DNA of 64,000 nucleotides, from the NCBI GenBank assembly GCA_949126835.1, contig OX421494.1, positions 56,238,358 to 56,302,357 of the forward strand, read 5' to 3'. Both the position numbers and the translations under genes were made by a program. The stretch is from Anisus vortex. Taxonomy: Eukaryota > Mollusca > Gastropoda > Planorbidae. The notes below the pieces were generated by a model. The model was not told where the DNA came from. It made no database searches and was given only the letters and a program-made list of their open reading frames with translations. Shown piece by piece: positions 24,241 through 36,700 of this stretch; the stretch's first letter is position 1; every line of letters starts with the position of its first letter.

Positions 24241-24249
24241 GATTATATA
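24241..24249 (-). promoter_or_regulatory. TATA-like box of CREP gene 2
   Basis: TATATAATC on the minus strand, about 87 bp upstream of the ATG at 24154. This would place transcription start near 24215 and give a roughly 60-base 5' UTR. Inferred from position only. Confidence 0.45.
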
Positions 24250-24254
24250 GTTAG

Positions 24255-25285
24255 TCTTTTCTCTGACAAAGTTCATATAACTATCTTTTAATGGGGACTT
24301 TGACAGCTGCAGATAAGAATCAATTAGTAACATATTTATTATTATTGTTATTATATATGGATAGATAGATACATTATATAGCTGTGTGTGTGTGATAGTG
24401 TGTATGGAGGCCGGTGTATCACAAATAATTTCTCAGCCCACATCTCTTGTTTTTTTTTCAATGTCTAATTGCTAATTGATTATATGTGTAATAAAATCTT
24501 CATAAACATTTATAGGCATAGCATACACACATCCACATTTCTGTTATATCCTATACTATAATACGAGATAAAATTGTGTATATATATATAATATAGTACC
24601 ATGTGGACTGGTCTTCGTTCGGTAATAAGAATCAGGCATAATTTGCTTAAAAAAGAAGGTTGCATATATTGAAAAACAAACTAAAGCATTAGCAGACCAA
24701 CAAATTGCATTGGTATTTTTCTGTTTCTATTCCGTCTGGACACATTTAAATCGTTCAGTTCAAGTTCTTTATTTTCCAACCTCCCCCCCCCCCGAAACCC
24801 CAACATCACTTTCCTCATAGACTAAATTATTCAAATTTCCTACCGAGCAACATTTTAGATGATTGGCATAATCTGTCCTTAAACTGTATCGATCTTTCCA
24901 TCTAAATGAAAAGAAACAAAAATCAGACGCCAACCAACTGTAAAGTTTATAAAGTTTGAACCGTTGTACCAAAGACATGCATTGGAGCTGCATTGTGTTT
25001 TAAATTTAAAGTTTTTTTTTATGCCTGTTTCAATGAACTTGTTGATTAGAAAAAGAGACTTAGCCATCTACTTTGGATTTGAGCATTTTCATTACCGGTC
25101 TCCCCTTGAAGCTGTCGTAAATTCAATTGTTTGCAGTAGCCTAAGTTCAATCGAATAATTAGCCTACATTTTCAAAATACGGTCGACGGGTGTTCGATTC
25201 TCAGCCAGGTATAGTTCTAACTTTTTGTTAAATGAAACATAATAGCCTTCCGATTTGTAACCCGATTACAATATTTATTTTAAAT
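24255..25285. other. Intergenic DNA without recognised genes
   Basis: AT-rich with TA/GATA-type microsatellites near 24340-24400 and C-runs near 24783. The short frames here have no recognisable homology. Confidence 0.55.
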
Positions 25286-25289
25286 TACC

Positions 25290-25425
25290 TTCCTAATTTT
25301 TAAAGTTTTCAGTAAAAAAAAAAAAGAAAAAAAAAACTAATTATTATAGCTTTCTGTTCACTTTAGTTTATCTTTTTTTTTTATCTGTATTGATGTAATG
25401 TTTTCCCGGGCAGCGCCGTGCTATA
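25290..25425. mobile_element. Dispersed repeat (CCCGGGCAGCGCCG motif), antisense
   Basis: Reverse-complement relative of the repeat at 15385-15660 and 39720-40100: AGTAAAA-rich tract, TTATAGCTTTCTGTTCA, then CCCGGGCAGCGCCGTG. Confidence 0.45.
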
Positions 25426-25610
25426 TTAAGTTTGTATTGTCACCAGCCATTGCAAGATTCTGACAACAAATAAGAAAGTATGTAATAGAAATAGTCATTA
25501 ACGCTCTCAGCGTTGGAAGCAAAAATATGGGCTTAGGTCTATAAATTAAAAAAAGACCCACTTTTGGTAACATTTTTTTACGCCCATTCACAGTCCGCTT
25601 ACTAATCTTG

Positions 25611-25657
25611 TCTTATAAGTTTACAGACGTTCCTTCTAGGTAGAATATTATTACGTC
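25611..25657 (-). mobile_element. LINE 3'-tip fragment
   Basis: TTACAGACGTTCCTTCTAGG ... TTACGTCC matches the terminal about 45 bp of the 33.8-kb LINE family in the same orientation. Immediately followed by a different tRNA-like SINE. Confidence 0.6.
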
Positions 25658-25782
25658 CACTAGGCCCAAAACTCCTGCAGGGCAACAGGGATCCGTCGGT
25701 GGCAGGGATAGAACCCGCGACCTGTCAGATGTTTTTGGTTGACAGTCCAGGTGAACTAACCGCTGGACCAGCCGGCTTCTAC
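25658..25782 (-). mobile_element. Second tRNA-like SINE family, antisense
   Basis: On the minus strand the head reads GGCTGGTCCAGCGGTTAG (A-box-like) and then GGTCGCGGGTTCTATCCC (B-box-like), followed by CCACCGACGGATCCCTG. It differs in the head from the abundant GTGGCCGAG SINE. It does not have the spacing of an intact tRNA gene. Confidence 0.6.
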
Positions 25783-25984
25783 TAGTTAGGATAGGCTAAT
25801 GATGTTTACTGCTTAAAGGCCTAATGTAAATTTAAACCACAAATTACCTTTATATTATAGACCTATAGGACCGATGAATCACATTGTGTGATCGCTATTT
25901 TCAAAGAGCTGAGTAGGCCTAATTATTTTCACATTTTCCTCCATTTGTTAGTAAAACCTGAAGTTTCGAGGCCAACTGAAATCG

Positions 25985-27440
25985 ATCGTTTGGTAATGGC
26001 GTTTTTATTATTGGGTTTTATAGCCAGCGCATTCTTACCCTGCAATATTATTGGGTTTTATAGCCAGCGCTCTCGTACCCTGCAATATTATTGGGTTTTA
26101 TAGCCAGCGCTCTCGTACCCTGCAATATTATTGGGTTTTATAGCCAGTGCGTTCTTACCCTGCAATATTATTGGGTTTTATAGCCAGCGCGTTCTTACCC
26201 TGAAATATTATTGGGTTTTATAGCCAGCGCTCTCGTACCCTGCAATATTATTGGGTTTTATAGCCAGCGCTCTCGTACCCTGCAATATTATTGGGTTTTA
26301 TAGCCAGCGCGTTCTTACCCTGCAATATTATTGGGTTTTATAGCCAGCGCGTTCGTACCCTACAATATTATTGGGTTTTATAGCCAGCGCGTTCTTACCC
26401 TGCCATATTATTGGGTTTTATAGCCAGCGCGTTCTTACCCTGCAATATTATTGGGTTTCATAGCCAGCGCGTTCGTACCCTGCAATATTATTGGGTTTTA
26501 TAGCCAGCGCGTTCGTACCCTGCAATATTATTGGGTTTTATAGCCAGCGCGTTCCTACCCTGCAATAGGCCTATTATTGGGTTTTATAGCCAGCGCGTTC
26601 TTACCCTGCAATATTATTGGGTTTTATAGCCAGCGCGTTCGTACCCTGCAATATTATTGGGTTTTATAGCCAGCGCTTTCGTACCCTGCAATAGGCCTAT
26701 TATTGGGTTTTATAGCCAGCGCGTTCTTACCCTGCAATATTATTGGGTTTTATAGCCAGCGCGTTCTTACCCTGCAATATTATTGGGTTTTATAGCCAGC
26801 GCGTTCTTACCCTTCACTATTATTGGGTTTTATAGCCAGCGCGTTCTTACCCTGCAATATTATTGGGTTTTATAGCCAGCGCGTTCTTACCCTGCCATAT
26901 TATTGGGTTTTATAGCCAGCGCGTTCTTACCCTGCAATATTATTGGGTTTTAAAGCCAGCGCGTTCTTACCCTGCAATATTATTGGGTTTTATAGCCAGC
27001 GCGTTCTTACCCTGCAATATTATCGGGTTTTATAGCCAGCGCGTTCTTACCCTGCAATATTATTGGGCTTTATAATTTATAGCCAGCGCGTTCTTACCCT
27101 GCAATATTATTGGGTATCATAGCCAGCGCGTTCTTACCCTGCAATATTATTGGGTTTTATAGCCAGCGCGTTCTTACCCTGCAATATTATTGGGTTTTAT
27201 AGCTAGCGCGTTCTTACCCTGCAATATTATTGGGTTTTATTGCCAGCGCGTTCTTACCCTGCACTATTATTGGGTTTTATAGCCAGCGCGTTCTTACCCT
27301 GCAATATTATTGGGTTTTATAGCCAGCGCGTTCGTACCCTGCAATATTATTGGGTTTTATAGCCAGCGCGTTCTTACCCTGCAATTTTATTGGGTTTTAT
27401 TGCCAGCGCGTTCTTACCCTGCAATATTATTGGCATATTA
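25985..27440. repeat. 40-bp satellite, about 36 copies
   Basis: Unit TTGGGTTTTATAGCCAGCGC plus GTTCTTACCCTGCAATATTA. Main variants are TCTCGTACCC, GTTCGTACCC and CTGCCATA; 7-bp insertions (ATAGGCCTAT) occur near 26566 and 26692 and a TTTATAAT insertion near 27070. The right end leads within 20 bp into a SINE. Short GFIASAF... frames are artefacts. Confidence 0.95.
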
Positions 27441-27456
27441 TAGGCCTAATATTACT

Positions 27457-27745
27457 ACTGGGGGCCAGGTGGGCGAGTGGCAGCGCGTATGGCTGACGTA
27501 GGCACTGGGTTCGAATCCTGGTGAAGGCTATAGGACTTGTTCCCGAGTCTGGAGAGTGAGTGTCCCGGAGTCTATACACAGGTCTGACGGGTACCTGACT
27601 TTAGTTGAGGCAAATTAAAGGCGGATGGGGTTTTGTGCTGGCCACACAATCTCCTAGTAGACCCTACGCAGTGCGATGGAAACAAATCCTGGTGAATCCT
27701 GCTTCATCGGCTCCAAGGATCAATTTTGGTCCGATGCGATACTTA
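27457..27745 (+). mobile_element. tRNA-derived SINE
   Basis: GGCGAGTGGCAGCGCG head, GGGTTCGAATCCTGG B-box, a body with GCACACAATC-like and TAGTTGAGG stretches, and an end near AATTTTGGTCCGATGCGATAC. It directly follows the 40-bp satellite. Confidence 0.85.
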
Positions 27746-28204
27746 ACTTACATCGCTAATGGAATAAAATAAATATATATGCCTAGACTAGAAACTCCAA
27801 ACTATGACTTTATTTGTGTAGGCCGTGACATATAAATATTTGTAGGTACGCAGCAACAATAAAGGCTGTAGGCAGCATATGCGTAACCACGTAGGTGGAG
27901 GGCGCATAGCGTCACTTGCCATCCCCTCCCCACCCCACAAACCTCTTTTTCTGCCATTTTTTGTTCATAAATAGAAATATTGTATTCATCTATTAATTGC
28001 TAGTTACAATATTAATTTTTGCTCAATAGATTAGAAGGAAATTATGCATCAGTTCAGATTCACCCTGCTATTGTCCACCCCCTCCCTCCCCACGTCCCAT
28101 GTGTGCACTATTGTACCTACCCCCCCCACCTCTTTCACCTTTTGCCTTTTTTTAGCTTCATGGTGCTTGCCTCAATGCCCCATTTTGCAGTATTCACTAC
28201 GCCA

Positions 28205-28520
28205 CTTTCAAACTCTCCCGCCAATTTCAACACAGCAATCTTAAGACTATATTAAGGACTGGGCATAACAGGCTGAAGCAACACATGTTCCGCAAACTAC
28301 GAATAGGAGCAAGCGAAATGTGCTCCTGTGGAACAGCTCCCGAAAATGCGGAACATGTTCTTCAGACCTGCCCCCTGTATGCACTCTACCCGGTCAGCCG
28401 TGTGGACTGAAGCAACTGACAGCTACGGCGCAGTTCATTAGCCTACAATTATTGGACTTGTGTCTGAATCCTCCAAATCATAACTTTTGAGAACAACTTT
28501 TGAGAACGAAGAAGAAGAAG
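28205..28520 (+). pseudogene. LINE C-terminal zinc-knuckle fragment
   Basis: In the frame through 28254-28412 the sequence encodes RTGHNRLKQHMFRKLRIG, CSCGTAPENAEHVLQTC and a stop after VSRVD. RTGHxRL followed by Cx1CG...ENAEHxLxxC is the end of LINE polyproteins that carry an RNase H region. A short 3' UTR ends in a GAAGAAGAAGAAG tail near 28510. Only the last roughly 70 codons survive. Confidence 0.75.
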
Positions 28521-28859
28521 ACTGCGCCACTGATAAATAGCCAAAATAAATGCCTAAGTTTTTATTGCCTCACACTAAGACTTGTACTAATAATAATACA
28601 TGTAAGCTTATTTATATTGTGCTGCAAACAAGCCTAGGCTATATAGATTGGCCTAAATGTAACCCATTTAACACTGATCAACAAAAAACAGAATATACCA
28701 AACAGAACTAATGTTTTTGCGAATTGAAGGTAGCCTAATATATTATATCAAAACGTGTGGGCTAGTGACTAATGGCATAGTAGGCCCACCACATTGCCAA
28801 AAGGGAAACATAGAACGCTACTGGTAGGCAGTGACACTGATATCAGTAGGAGTCTAGGC

Positions 28860-29189
28860 CAGTGGCGTATTTAGGCATGTTCCACATGTTCCATTGGAAC
28901 AGGGGCCCCCACACAAAAGGGACCCCCACACATCACAAAAATATTTTTTTTAGTGACATTCTCATTCTTTAGTTGAAAATTAAAAAAAAAATTAATTTAT
29001 TCCCCAGCAATGGTTAGCGCTCCACTCCAACTAATCTAAGCGCAACATAGGCCCTACAATTTATAACTTTACAGAATGTAACATTTATTAACGGCACTTC
29101 TTTGAAGTATGTGGAAGGTAGGGCGAGGCCACGAGGGGTCCCCACATAAATTTGGGAACAGGGCCCCCACAATCCTAAATACGCCCCTG
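28860..29189. mobile_element. MITE with CAGTGGCGTATTTAGG ends
   Basis: The left end CAGTGGCGTATTTAGGCATG and the right end, in reverse complement CAGGGGCGTATTTAGGATTG, form inverted repeats. Inside are GGGGCCCC(C)ACA blocks. The ends resemble hAT elements, but I found no 8-bp target duplication. A relative lies at 60222-60510. Confidence 0.65.
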
Positions 29190-29199
29190 ATCATTAGGC

Positions 29200-29760
29200 C
29201 TAGGCAATAATGGCCTAGACAATGAAGATTTAAGATTTAGTAGGCATTATTGCATTATTGTGTTAATGATGTTATTAGCCTTTTGTAGACCTAACACTTA
29301 TGACGTTTTAACTATTTGTTTAGGCCTAGGCCTATATATTTACTAGCGAAATAATAATAAACTTATAGTCTGACTTCGTTATATTGAATTGTTTTAATAT
29401 TCATTAATAATTTTATATAGGCCTACACACCCAAGTAATTACCGTTCTTTATAGAAGGGGCGTCTGCAATTTATAAGATAAGGTACCGCGCACTGCTTGT
29501 AATTTTTAATGAAATAATAATAAATAGCCTGTAATAAATACAAATATATTATAGCCTAAGCTTAAAGGCCTATAGAGTCTAGTCCTAGGTTGTGAAACAG
29601 CTTTTGTTATAGGCCTACTTTAGTGAATGCAATGCCGTAATTTCCCTTATGCAGCTTTCGAAATAATTTATTTTATCAAAGAGCTTTTGAATCGTGTAGT
29701 TTTCTCGTAAGTCATACAAATTACATACCAAATTACAAATTAATATGAAAGGGCGGCCAA
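29200..29760. other. Intergenic DNA with a LINE-tip remnant
   Basis: AT-rich. At about 29446-29475 CTTTATAGAAGGGGCGTCTG and a TATAAGATAAGG tail match the 3' tip of the 33.8-kb LINE on the plus strand. Nothing else recognised. Confidence 0.45.
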
Positions 29761-29765
29761 AGGCG

Positions 29766-30530
29766 CAGTGGCGTAGCTAGGGAGGGGCAGGGGGGGGACT
29801 TATGTCCCTGGGCGCCACGTTAGGGGGCGCCTAAATGAGTATTAAAACTAATTATTTAATTTTATTTTGATGTAGACTAATGTATCCCAAATACGTTTGC
29901 AAGATTGAATTTTGGAGCTCCACAAATATCTTCATTACAAATCAATTGGCAGGCATGATTTTGTCGCCCCCATTGAGCATTAAGGGGCAACATTCTACTC
30001 ATAAACAAAGGACACATCCACAATATGTAGGATTGCTGATGGCGATCTAGGACACCGGGAACAGCTTTCTCAAGCTATCAGATTTGTGGATGTGGATTTT
30101 TAAACTAAAAAAGTAACCATCAAAGAATCATTTTTAGGTTTTGTTCAGATAATAATAATAATAATATTTGTATAGCGCTGCCAACAAACATAATTAAACA
30201 CAACACACATTCCCAAGACGCAACAAGCCTTGAAAGAGTTATCGTAGAGAAATTGGAATCTGATAACATACCTCTAGCCGACTGTTGGTCACAATGTTAT
30301 GAAAATGCTGCTGTAATGACTGGGCATATATCCGGCCTTCAATAGCGAATTTATTATAGAAATCACAGAGCATTGTCCGTCAACTGTGACAACCACAGCT
30401 TAAACTTAGCAGGAGTACACTCAGCTAAACAGGATCCAGTTATAAATTTTTCGGAACAGATGAAAGTAAATATTTGTTTTACTCTAGTTCAACAACTCGT
30501 TTGGAAGAATTAAAAAGAGTTATGCCAATC
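29766..30530 (+). pseudogene. Decayed hAT/DUF4371-type transposase with left terminus
   Basis: The left terminus CAGTGGCGTAGCTAGG is hAT-like. From about 29985, pieces in shifting frames match the ZMYM1/DUF4371 transposase-like family: ADGDLGHREQLSQAIRFVDV and TKKVTIKESFLGF (about 30025-30150), then after a short insertion of about 90 bp ESDNIPLADC, CYENAAVMTGHISGLQ, NCDNHSLNLAGVHSA (about 30235-30430). Stops and frameshifts are present; the C-terminal half is missing. These residues are recognised from family memory; no search was run. Confidence 0.7.
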
Positions 30531-30536
30531 ACAGTA

Positions 30537-30605
30537 TTAATATACATCAAATTAAAGGTTAACATCTTGTCTTTGTGGGGGAAAAATCTTACAACAAACA
30601 ATGAG
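30537..30605 (+). repeat. 69-bp direct repeat, copy 1 (partner at 31431-31499)
   Basis: The stretch from TTAATATACATCAAATTAAAG to AACAAACAATGAG is identical to 31431-31499, 894 bp away. The second copy lies inside the TTAA-flanked element. Confidence 0.85.
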
Positions 30606-30709
30606 TACACCAGCCGAACGTGCTGCCGCTCGCCCACCGTGCTTCCTTATAGCAATGGTACCTATATAAAAATTGATTTCAATTTCTCTCCTCTTTTTCC
30701 AAATTTAAG

Positions 30710-33700
30710 ATGCGACCCAAGTTTCAAGCAAGGATTATATCTACACATATTGAGATTTTGCAAGAAACAATAACTCAGTTGGAAGCAGTAGTATTGAGTG
30801 GCAAGAAGGTAAACATAGGAAAATAAATGTAAAAATATATATTAATATATGTAGGCCTATACATTATATGAGAATTTTTGTGGTCAAAATACACATTTTA
30901 TGCAACAATATGGATAAATATTTTTTTGTTTTTTCAAAACCAACCATTGTTTGTAAAAATTTGATTTTCAACCAATTACATATAAATTGTTTTTAGAAAT
31001 TAAATTTTAAACTTTGTATTTCTGCGTTAATATCCAAACTGGCATAGCAAAGTCAATATTCATCATTAACCCTTTGACCTTTGCAGGTCAGCATAGCCAA
31101 AATGGGGTTGCTTATACTAAAGCAAAAGCAAAATTAAAAAAAAGTAACTTCCAACACAACTGCTAATCAATTTTGAAATCTTTTATAAATTGCTTTTTAA
31201 GGGTAGGGACGGCAGTGAAAATGATCTAAAAGCCAGAAAATTCAATATTTAAGTTTTTGCCTAGGTTGTATACTTTAACTATTCCTGGATCTAAAACATA
31301 TAGTTCGGAAATTTTAGTAACATTATTTAAATGTATAAATTGCATTTGTAATAGGTATACATCAGAAGTTTGTTTTATTTTTTTTAAACATATTTACAAC
31401 ACAGTAATATAAAAAATGAGTTTAATTATTTATTAATATACATCAAATTAAAGGTTAACATCTTGTCTTTGTGGGGGAAAAATCTTACAACAAACAATGA
31501 GAAATAGATGAGAAAATTGGATTTTTCAATTTTACTCCCAAATTATTTTTTTCCCTTAAATTTTAAGTTTTTCCGGTTTTTCTCAAAATACTACTTTTTC
31601 TTCTTCTTTTTGTATTAACTTCCTCATTTATGAACCAATCTTTATGAAATTTTGTACATACATTTATTACATGTTAATAATCATAGTTACAGGATGAATT
31701 TTTGATATGAGTTATAGTTTTTCTTAAATTTAATTTTAATTTTAAAAAATTACAATTAAATTTTTTTTTTCATATGTCCTACTAAAAAATTCATATAAAT
31801 TTTATTTATCAATTCAACCAAATTTCATCCACAAATTTTATAAAGATATAGCTTATAAATATTTCTGCCGAATTGCAATACATTATCTTGATAAATAATC
31901 AAGTTGATACATTTTGTATTGCGTGGTAAATAGTTAATTAAAAAATCCAAAATGGCCGCCATTCCCATCACAACCATCAGAAATTATTTTTTTAAGGTAT
32001 GCTTACTCGGACCTGCTTATACTATCTATATACCAAAAATGGTCATGATGCGTGCACAAATACAAAAAAGTGCTCTCTACTGGCTCCCCTACCCTTAAAG
32101 CAACAATAAAATTTCATATGATTGTTTAATTTCCCTAATTGTGGAAGAAATTCGCATTTGGTGAGGTAATTTGGATAAATGCACAATTATTTATGTGAAT
32201 AAATCTGCTAAAAGAGACCACTTATGTATCCATTGGCCTCAACGTTGGCAAAATGTGAATACCACAGATACACTCCGTTTAAAAGCACACCGGTGTGCTA
32301 GCACTTGGGGGACTGCCCCTGTTACGCTAGCTAGGATCATTGCACTTTCGAGAGGCTTTGAGGCTTATCCCGTCTCAACCCAGCCCTGGTGCCTAGATGT
32401 CCAGGCCCATAGTCTGTGATTTGTGCTAACGAGTGACAGTGCTGGTATACAAATGACCCACCATGTTAATGATCCGAGAGGAATTCCGCATGTTGGGGAG
32501 AAGAAGTGTAGTGCATGTACTGCGGAGACCATACCCTATATACCGCTGCTTGCCACAGGAGTGGCTAGTAACAGGATATAAGTATGCCTCCCTTGATCTA
32601 CTCCTCTACATTGTTACGACCTGGACATAAGAGATAGAAGTCTTGTTTGATATTTTTTTAGACACCTAGAAATCGGTAAGAGACTATTTGTAAAATATTG
32701 CACATTTTGTAAGTTGTAGGGAGTCCCAATTTATTGACATCAACTTTTATCAGGCTGTAGAGACTGGCCAGTTTTGGTTAGAGGAAAAAGAAGAAATTCC
32801 TAGACAGTATTCTGAGTTGCAACTTCTGCTTACAGATGAGATTTCCCTTGCTTTGCAGAAATGTTCAGAAATAGCAAGTAAGAACTACTTATTCTTTTAA
32901 TAATTTCATACAAATAAAATGGCCTCTATTGTTCATTGAATTAACTGTCTCTCCGGTAACATGCTTTTTTTGTCTTTTGTTCATGTAAAATAAAATATCA
33001 AATGGGAACTCCAAAGAAACTAGTAATAAAATACTGAAAGCATTTCATTATAAAAAAAAAACAATGAAAATGCTGGCATACAGATAAAATTCCATATGCA
33101 AGAAAAAAACGCATATAAGTTCACTTTCTTCCCAAGTGACATCCAGGTATAGAATGGGTTACCTGAACCAACTGAATCAAGGAATAACTAAACACAATTT
33201 AAAACACTAATCAAAATGAAGAATTAGACTCAAACTATGGATAATCATCATCATCCTGATCCAGCAGTCATCTGGGCACTTGCCCTTCTTCCTGAGGCTA
33301 TGGTGAAGAAATTGCAGACTTTTTGTAGCTGTTCGTAGTTGGAATAATAATAAGCATGGATAAGCATAGGATGCATTAATCTTCTGCATAGAATTAGTAT
33401 CTGTAACATATCAGATAAAAAATACTCAATATTTTTTTTTTTTTTTTTTTTTTCAGAGCACTGTGAAGACATTGTTGAGCCAGTCACTAGGAGCCCAAGT
33501 ACGCAGTTTTCTCTGAAAGAATTCCTGAACGCAGATATTCAATCTTATAATGGTAATAATAAATTACAATATTAACTATAAAATTATTTATTTTAATAAC
33601 AAAAAATATCTTCTCCCCCCTCTTTGAAGATGCTTATGACTTGTCTGTGTTTTTTTTAAATTTAAATTTGTTTACAATGATTTTTAATATGTTCCATATT

Positions 33701-36700
33701 TTTTTTCTAGCAATAACTTAAAAATGCAGCTATTTCATAAAAACATGTCAGATGTCTTATGATCAACATTTTTTAACTCATTTTTTTTAACCTTTTCACT
33801 TTGGCTTATCTTTGTGTATCATCTTATACATTACAGACGCTCCTTCTATAAAGAAGATTATTGCGTCCTACGCTCATCCGTGGTCCGAGTCTAGTCTTGC
33901 ATTTTTATTAATGTTTTAAATGATGTTAGGTTATTGGTTTTCCTGGTTTGTTCAGGCAACCCATTCCATGCCCGAATGCCACTCGGGAAGAAAGAGTACT
34001 TATATGCATTTGTTCTCGCATAAGGGACAAGGAAGGTGTTTTTGTCTTTATGTTTATCTGAGCTTTGCAACAGATTGTTATTGGGTTGTATTTCTAAATT
34101 AGAGTTTAATGCCTTATGTATTATTACTACTTTACTCTTTGGCCTTCTGTCCTCTAGTGTTTCTAGGTTTAGTGATTTGATTAATTGTGTTACTCTTGTC
34201 AATGGGGAATATTCACTAGTTATAAACCTTGCAGCTCTTTTTTGAATTTGCTCTAATTTTTTAATGTTTTCTTTAGTTGATGGGTCCCATACAGATCCTG
34301 CATATTCTAGTATAGGCCTAACTAATGTGAGATAGCATTTTAGTTTTATATTCTTATTACATTTGTAAAAGTTCCTTTTTATGAATCCTAATGTTTTGTT
34401 TGATTTTTTAATTACTTCATCAATGTGAGGGTTCCAAGATAACTTATCATTTATTATTACTCCTAGATACTTAGCATTGCTAGTTTGAGTTAGTTCTTTA
34501 CCATGAAGGAAGTAGTTTGCTATTATTTGTTTCTTTTTCTTGGATACCCTTATTAGTTGGCATTTTTCTGGGTGAAAAGACATACTCCAGATTGATTCCC
34601 ATTTTTGTAGTTCATCTAGGTCTTTTTGTAAAAGTTCACTATCTTTTCCTGTCTTTATTATTCTATAAATTATGCAATCATCGGCAAATAATCTTACTTT
34701 TGTTCCTGTGTTGATGCAATTTGGCAGATCATTAATGTAAATTAGAAATAGTAGGGGCCCTAGAACAGTTCCTTGTGGAACTCCTGAGTTTACTGTTATT
34801 GGTGATGACTTAGAGCCATTTATTATCACTGTTTGTTCTCTGCCTATAAGAAAGTCCTGAATCCTTTGATGTAAGGGACCAGAGATGCCAAAGTATTTAA
34901 GTTTTTTAAGAAGACTAGAATGATGAACTTTATCAAATGCTTTTGAAAAATCTAGTAATATAGCATCAATTTGGTTGTTATTATCTAATCCCTTAGACAA
35001 GTCATCTATTAAACCTATCAATTGAGTCTCACATGATCTATTTTTCCTGAAGCCATGTTGGTGTGGGCACAGTGCATTTAGTTTGTCTAGATGATTTACT
35101 ATACTACTATATATTATATGTTCAAGTAATTTACATGTTATGCTTGTTAGAGAAACAGGTCTATAATTTCCGGGGTCAGATTTATCTCCTTTTTTGAAAA
35201 GGGGGGTTACATTGGCTAATTTCCAATCTTTGGGCACTTTGCCCTCGTTTAGAGAGGCCTGAAAAAGTATTTTAAAGATTGGAGATATTTCATTAGTTAG
35301 TTCTTTAAGCAGTCTTGCTGGTATTTCATCTGGACCAGAAGCTTTGTTTACTTTTAAGTTGGTTAGGAGTTGTTTAATGCCTTTTTCATCTACATTTATA
35401 TTTCCTATCTCTTCTAGTTTGTTTAAATTTATGAATATTTCTTTGTCACCTGGATTTGAAAAAGATGATGCAAAGTGTGTGTTTAGGATATTAGCTTTAG
35501 TTTCATTATCATTATAAGTTTCATTGTTTTGGCCTTTTAGTGGAGCTATGCCTGTAGTGTCCATTTTTCTTGATTTAATATAGGACCATAAGTTTTTATT
35601 ATTATCTTTAGAAATTACATTGTTTACATATTCATTCTGCAGCTGTCTGCTTAGTTACTGAGTTAAATGTTTAATTTTTAGGTATTTTTTATGTAGTCTA
35701 ATTGAATTAGTTGCCTTAAACTTTTTGAATAGATTTTCTTTTTGTTTACACAGTTTCTTTAGTTTAGTGTTAAACCAACATTTGTTAATTTTATTTGATG
35801 TTTGTTTTGTTGGCACAGAGTCAGCCATTATTGCTTTTAAGTTGGTTTTTATAAATTGCCAAATATCTTCAACTGGACTATCTATATTGTATTTAGTAAG
35901 AAAATTGGTTTGGAATTTTATTGCTGCTTGATGTAGTTCTGTTGTGTTACATTTATTCCAGAGATAAATTATTCTTTTAGGTTTCTTGCTAATTTGGATT
36001 TTTATTTTGTTATTTACTCTGACAATATCATGATCTGAAAGTCCAGGGATTATTTCATAATCTAATACTAGTCCTGGTCTGTTCGTTAAAAATAAATCTA
36101 GTATATTATGGTTTCTTGTTGGTTTTTTATTAATTTGGTCTAAGTTTAGATTTTGGATGGTATTGATAAACATTTCATTTATTTCTTTTGTGTTTTGGTG
36201 CTTTTCTATAGAGTAGCTATTCCAATTTATATCAGGGAGGTTGAAGTCCCCCATTATCCAAATTATAGCATTTTTATATTTAGTTTCAATACTTGTCAGC
36301 TGATTACACAGATCAGACATGTACTCTGATGTTGAGTTTGGTGGTCTGTAAACACTGCCTACAATTAGTGGTTTGTTATTAGGTCTGCTTATTTTACAAA
36401 ATACTGACTCTGTTATTTTGAGGTTCTAATTTAATTTCTTCAGCTATTAGGGTAGATTTTATGGCTAGTAAGACTCCTCCATGCCTGTCTGACCTATCTT
36501 TCCTAAAAATTTCATAATTATTATTGAATATCTCTGTGTTGTAAATATCTGGGCTAAGCCATGTTTCGGAACCTGCAATTATGTCTGGTTCTTCATTATT
36601 TATTAAAAGTTCCAAATCAGCTTTTTTATTTTTAATGCTTTGGAAATTTATTGTAAGAGTTTTGAGGTGATACTGATTTGGGGTTTTATGGGATTTAGTG

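Noticed and set aside
25658..25782. Functional tRNA gene
   Set aside because: A- and B-box-like words are present, but spacing is wrong and no cloverleaf with anticodon arm can be formed convincingly; fits a SINE head.
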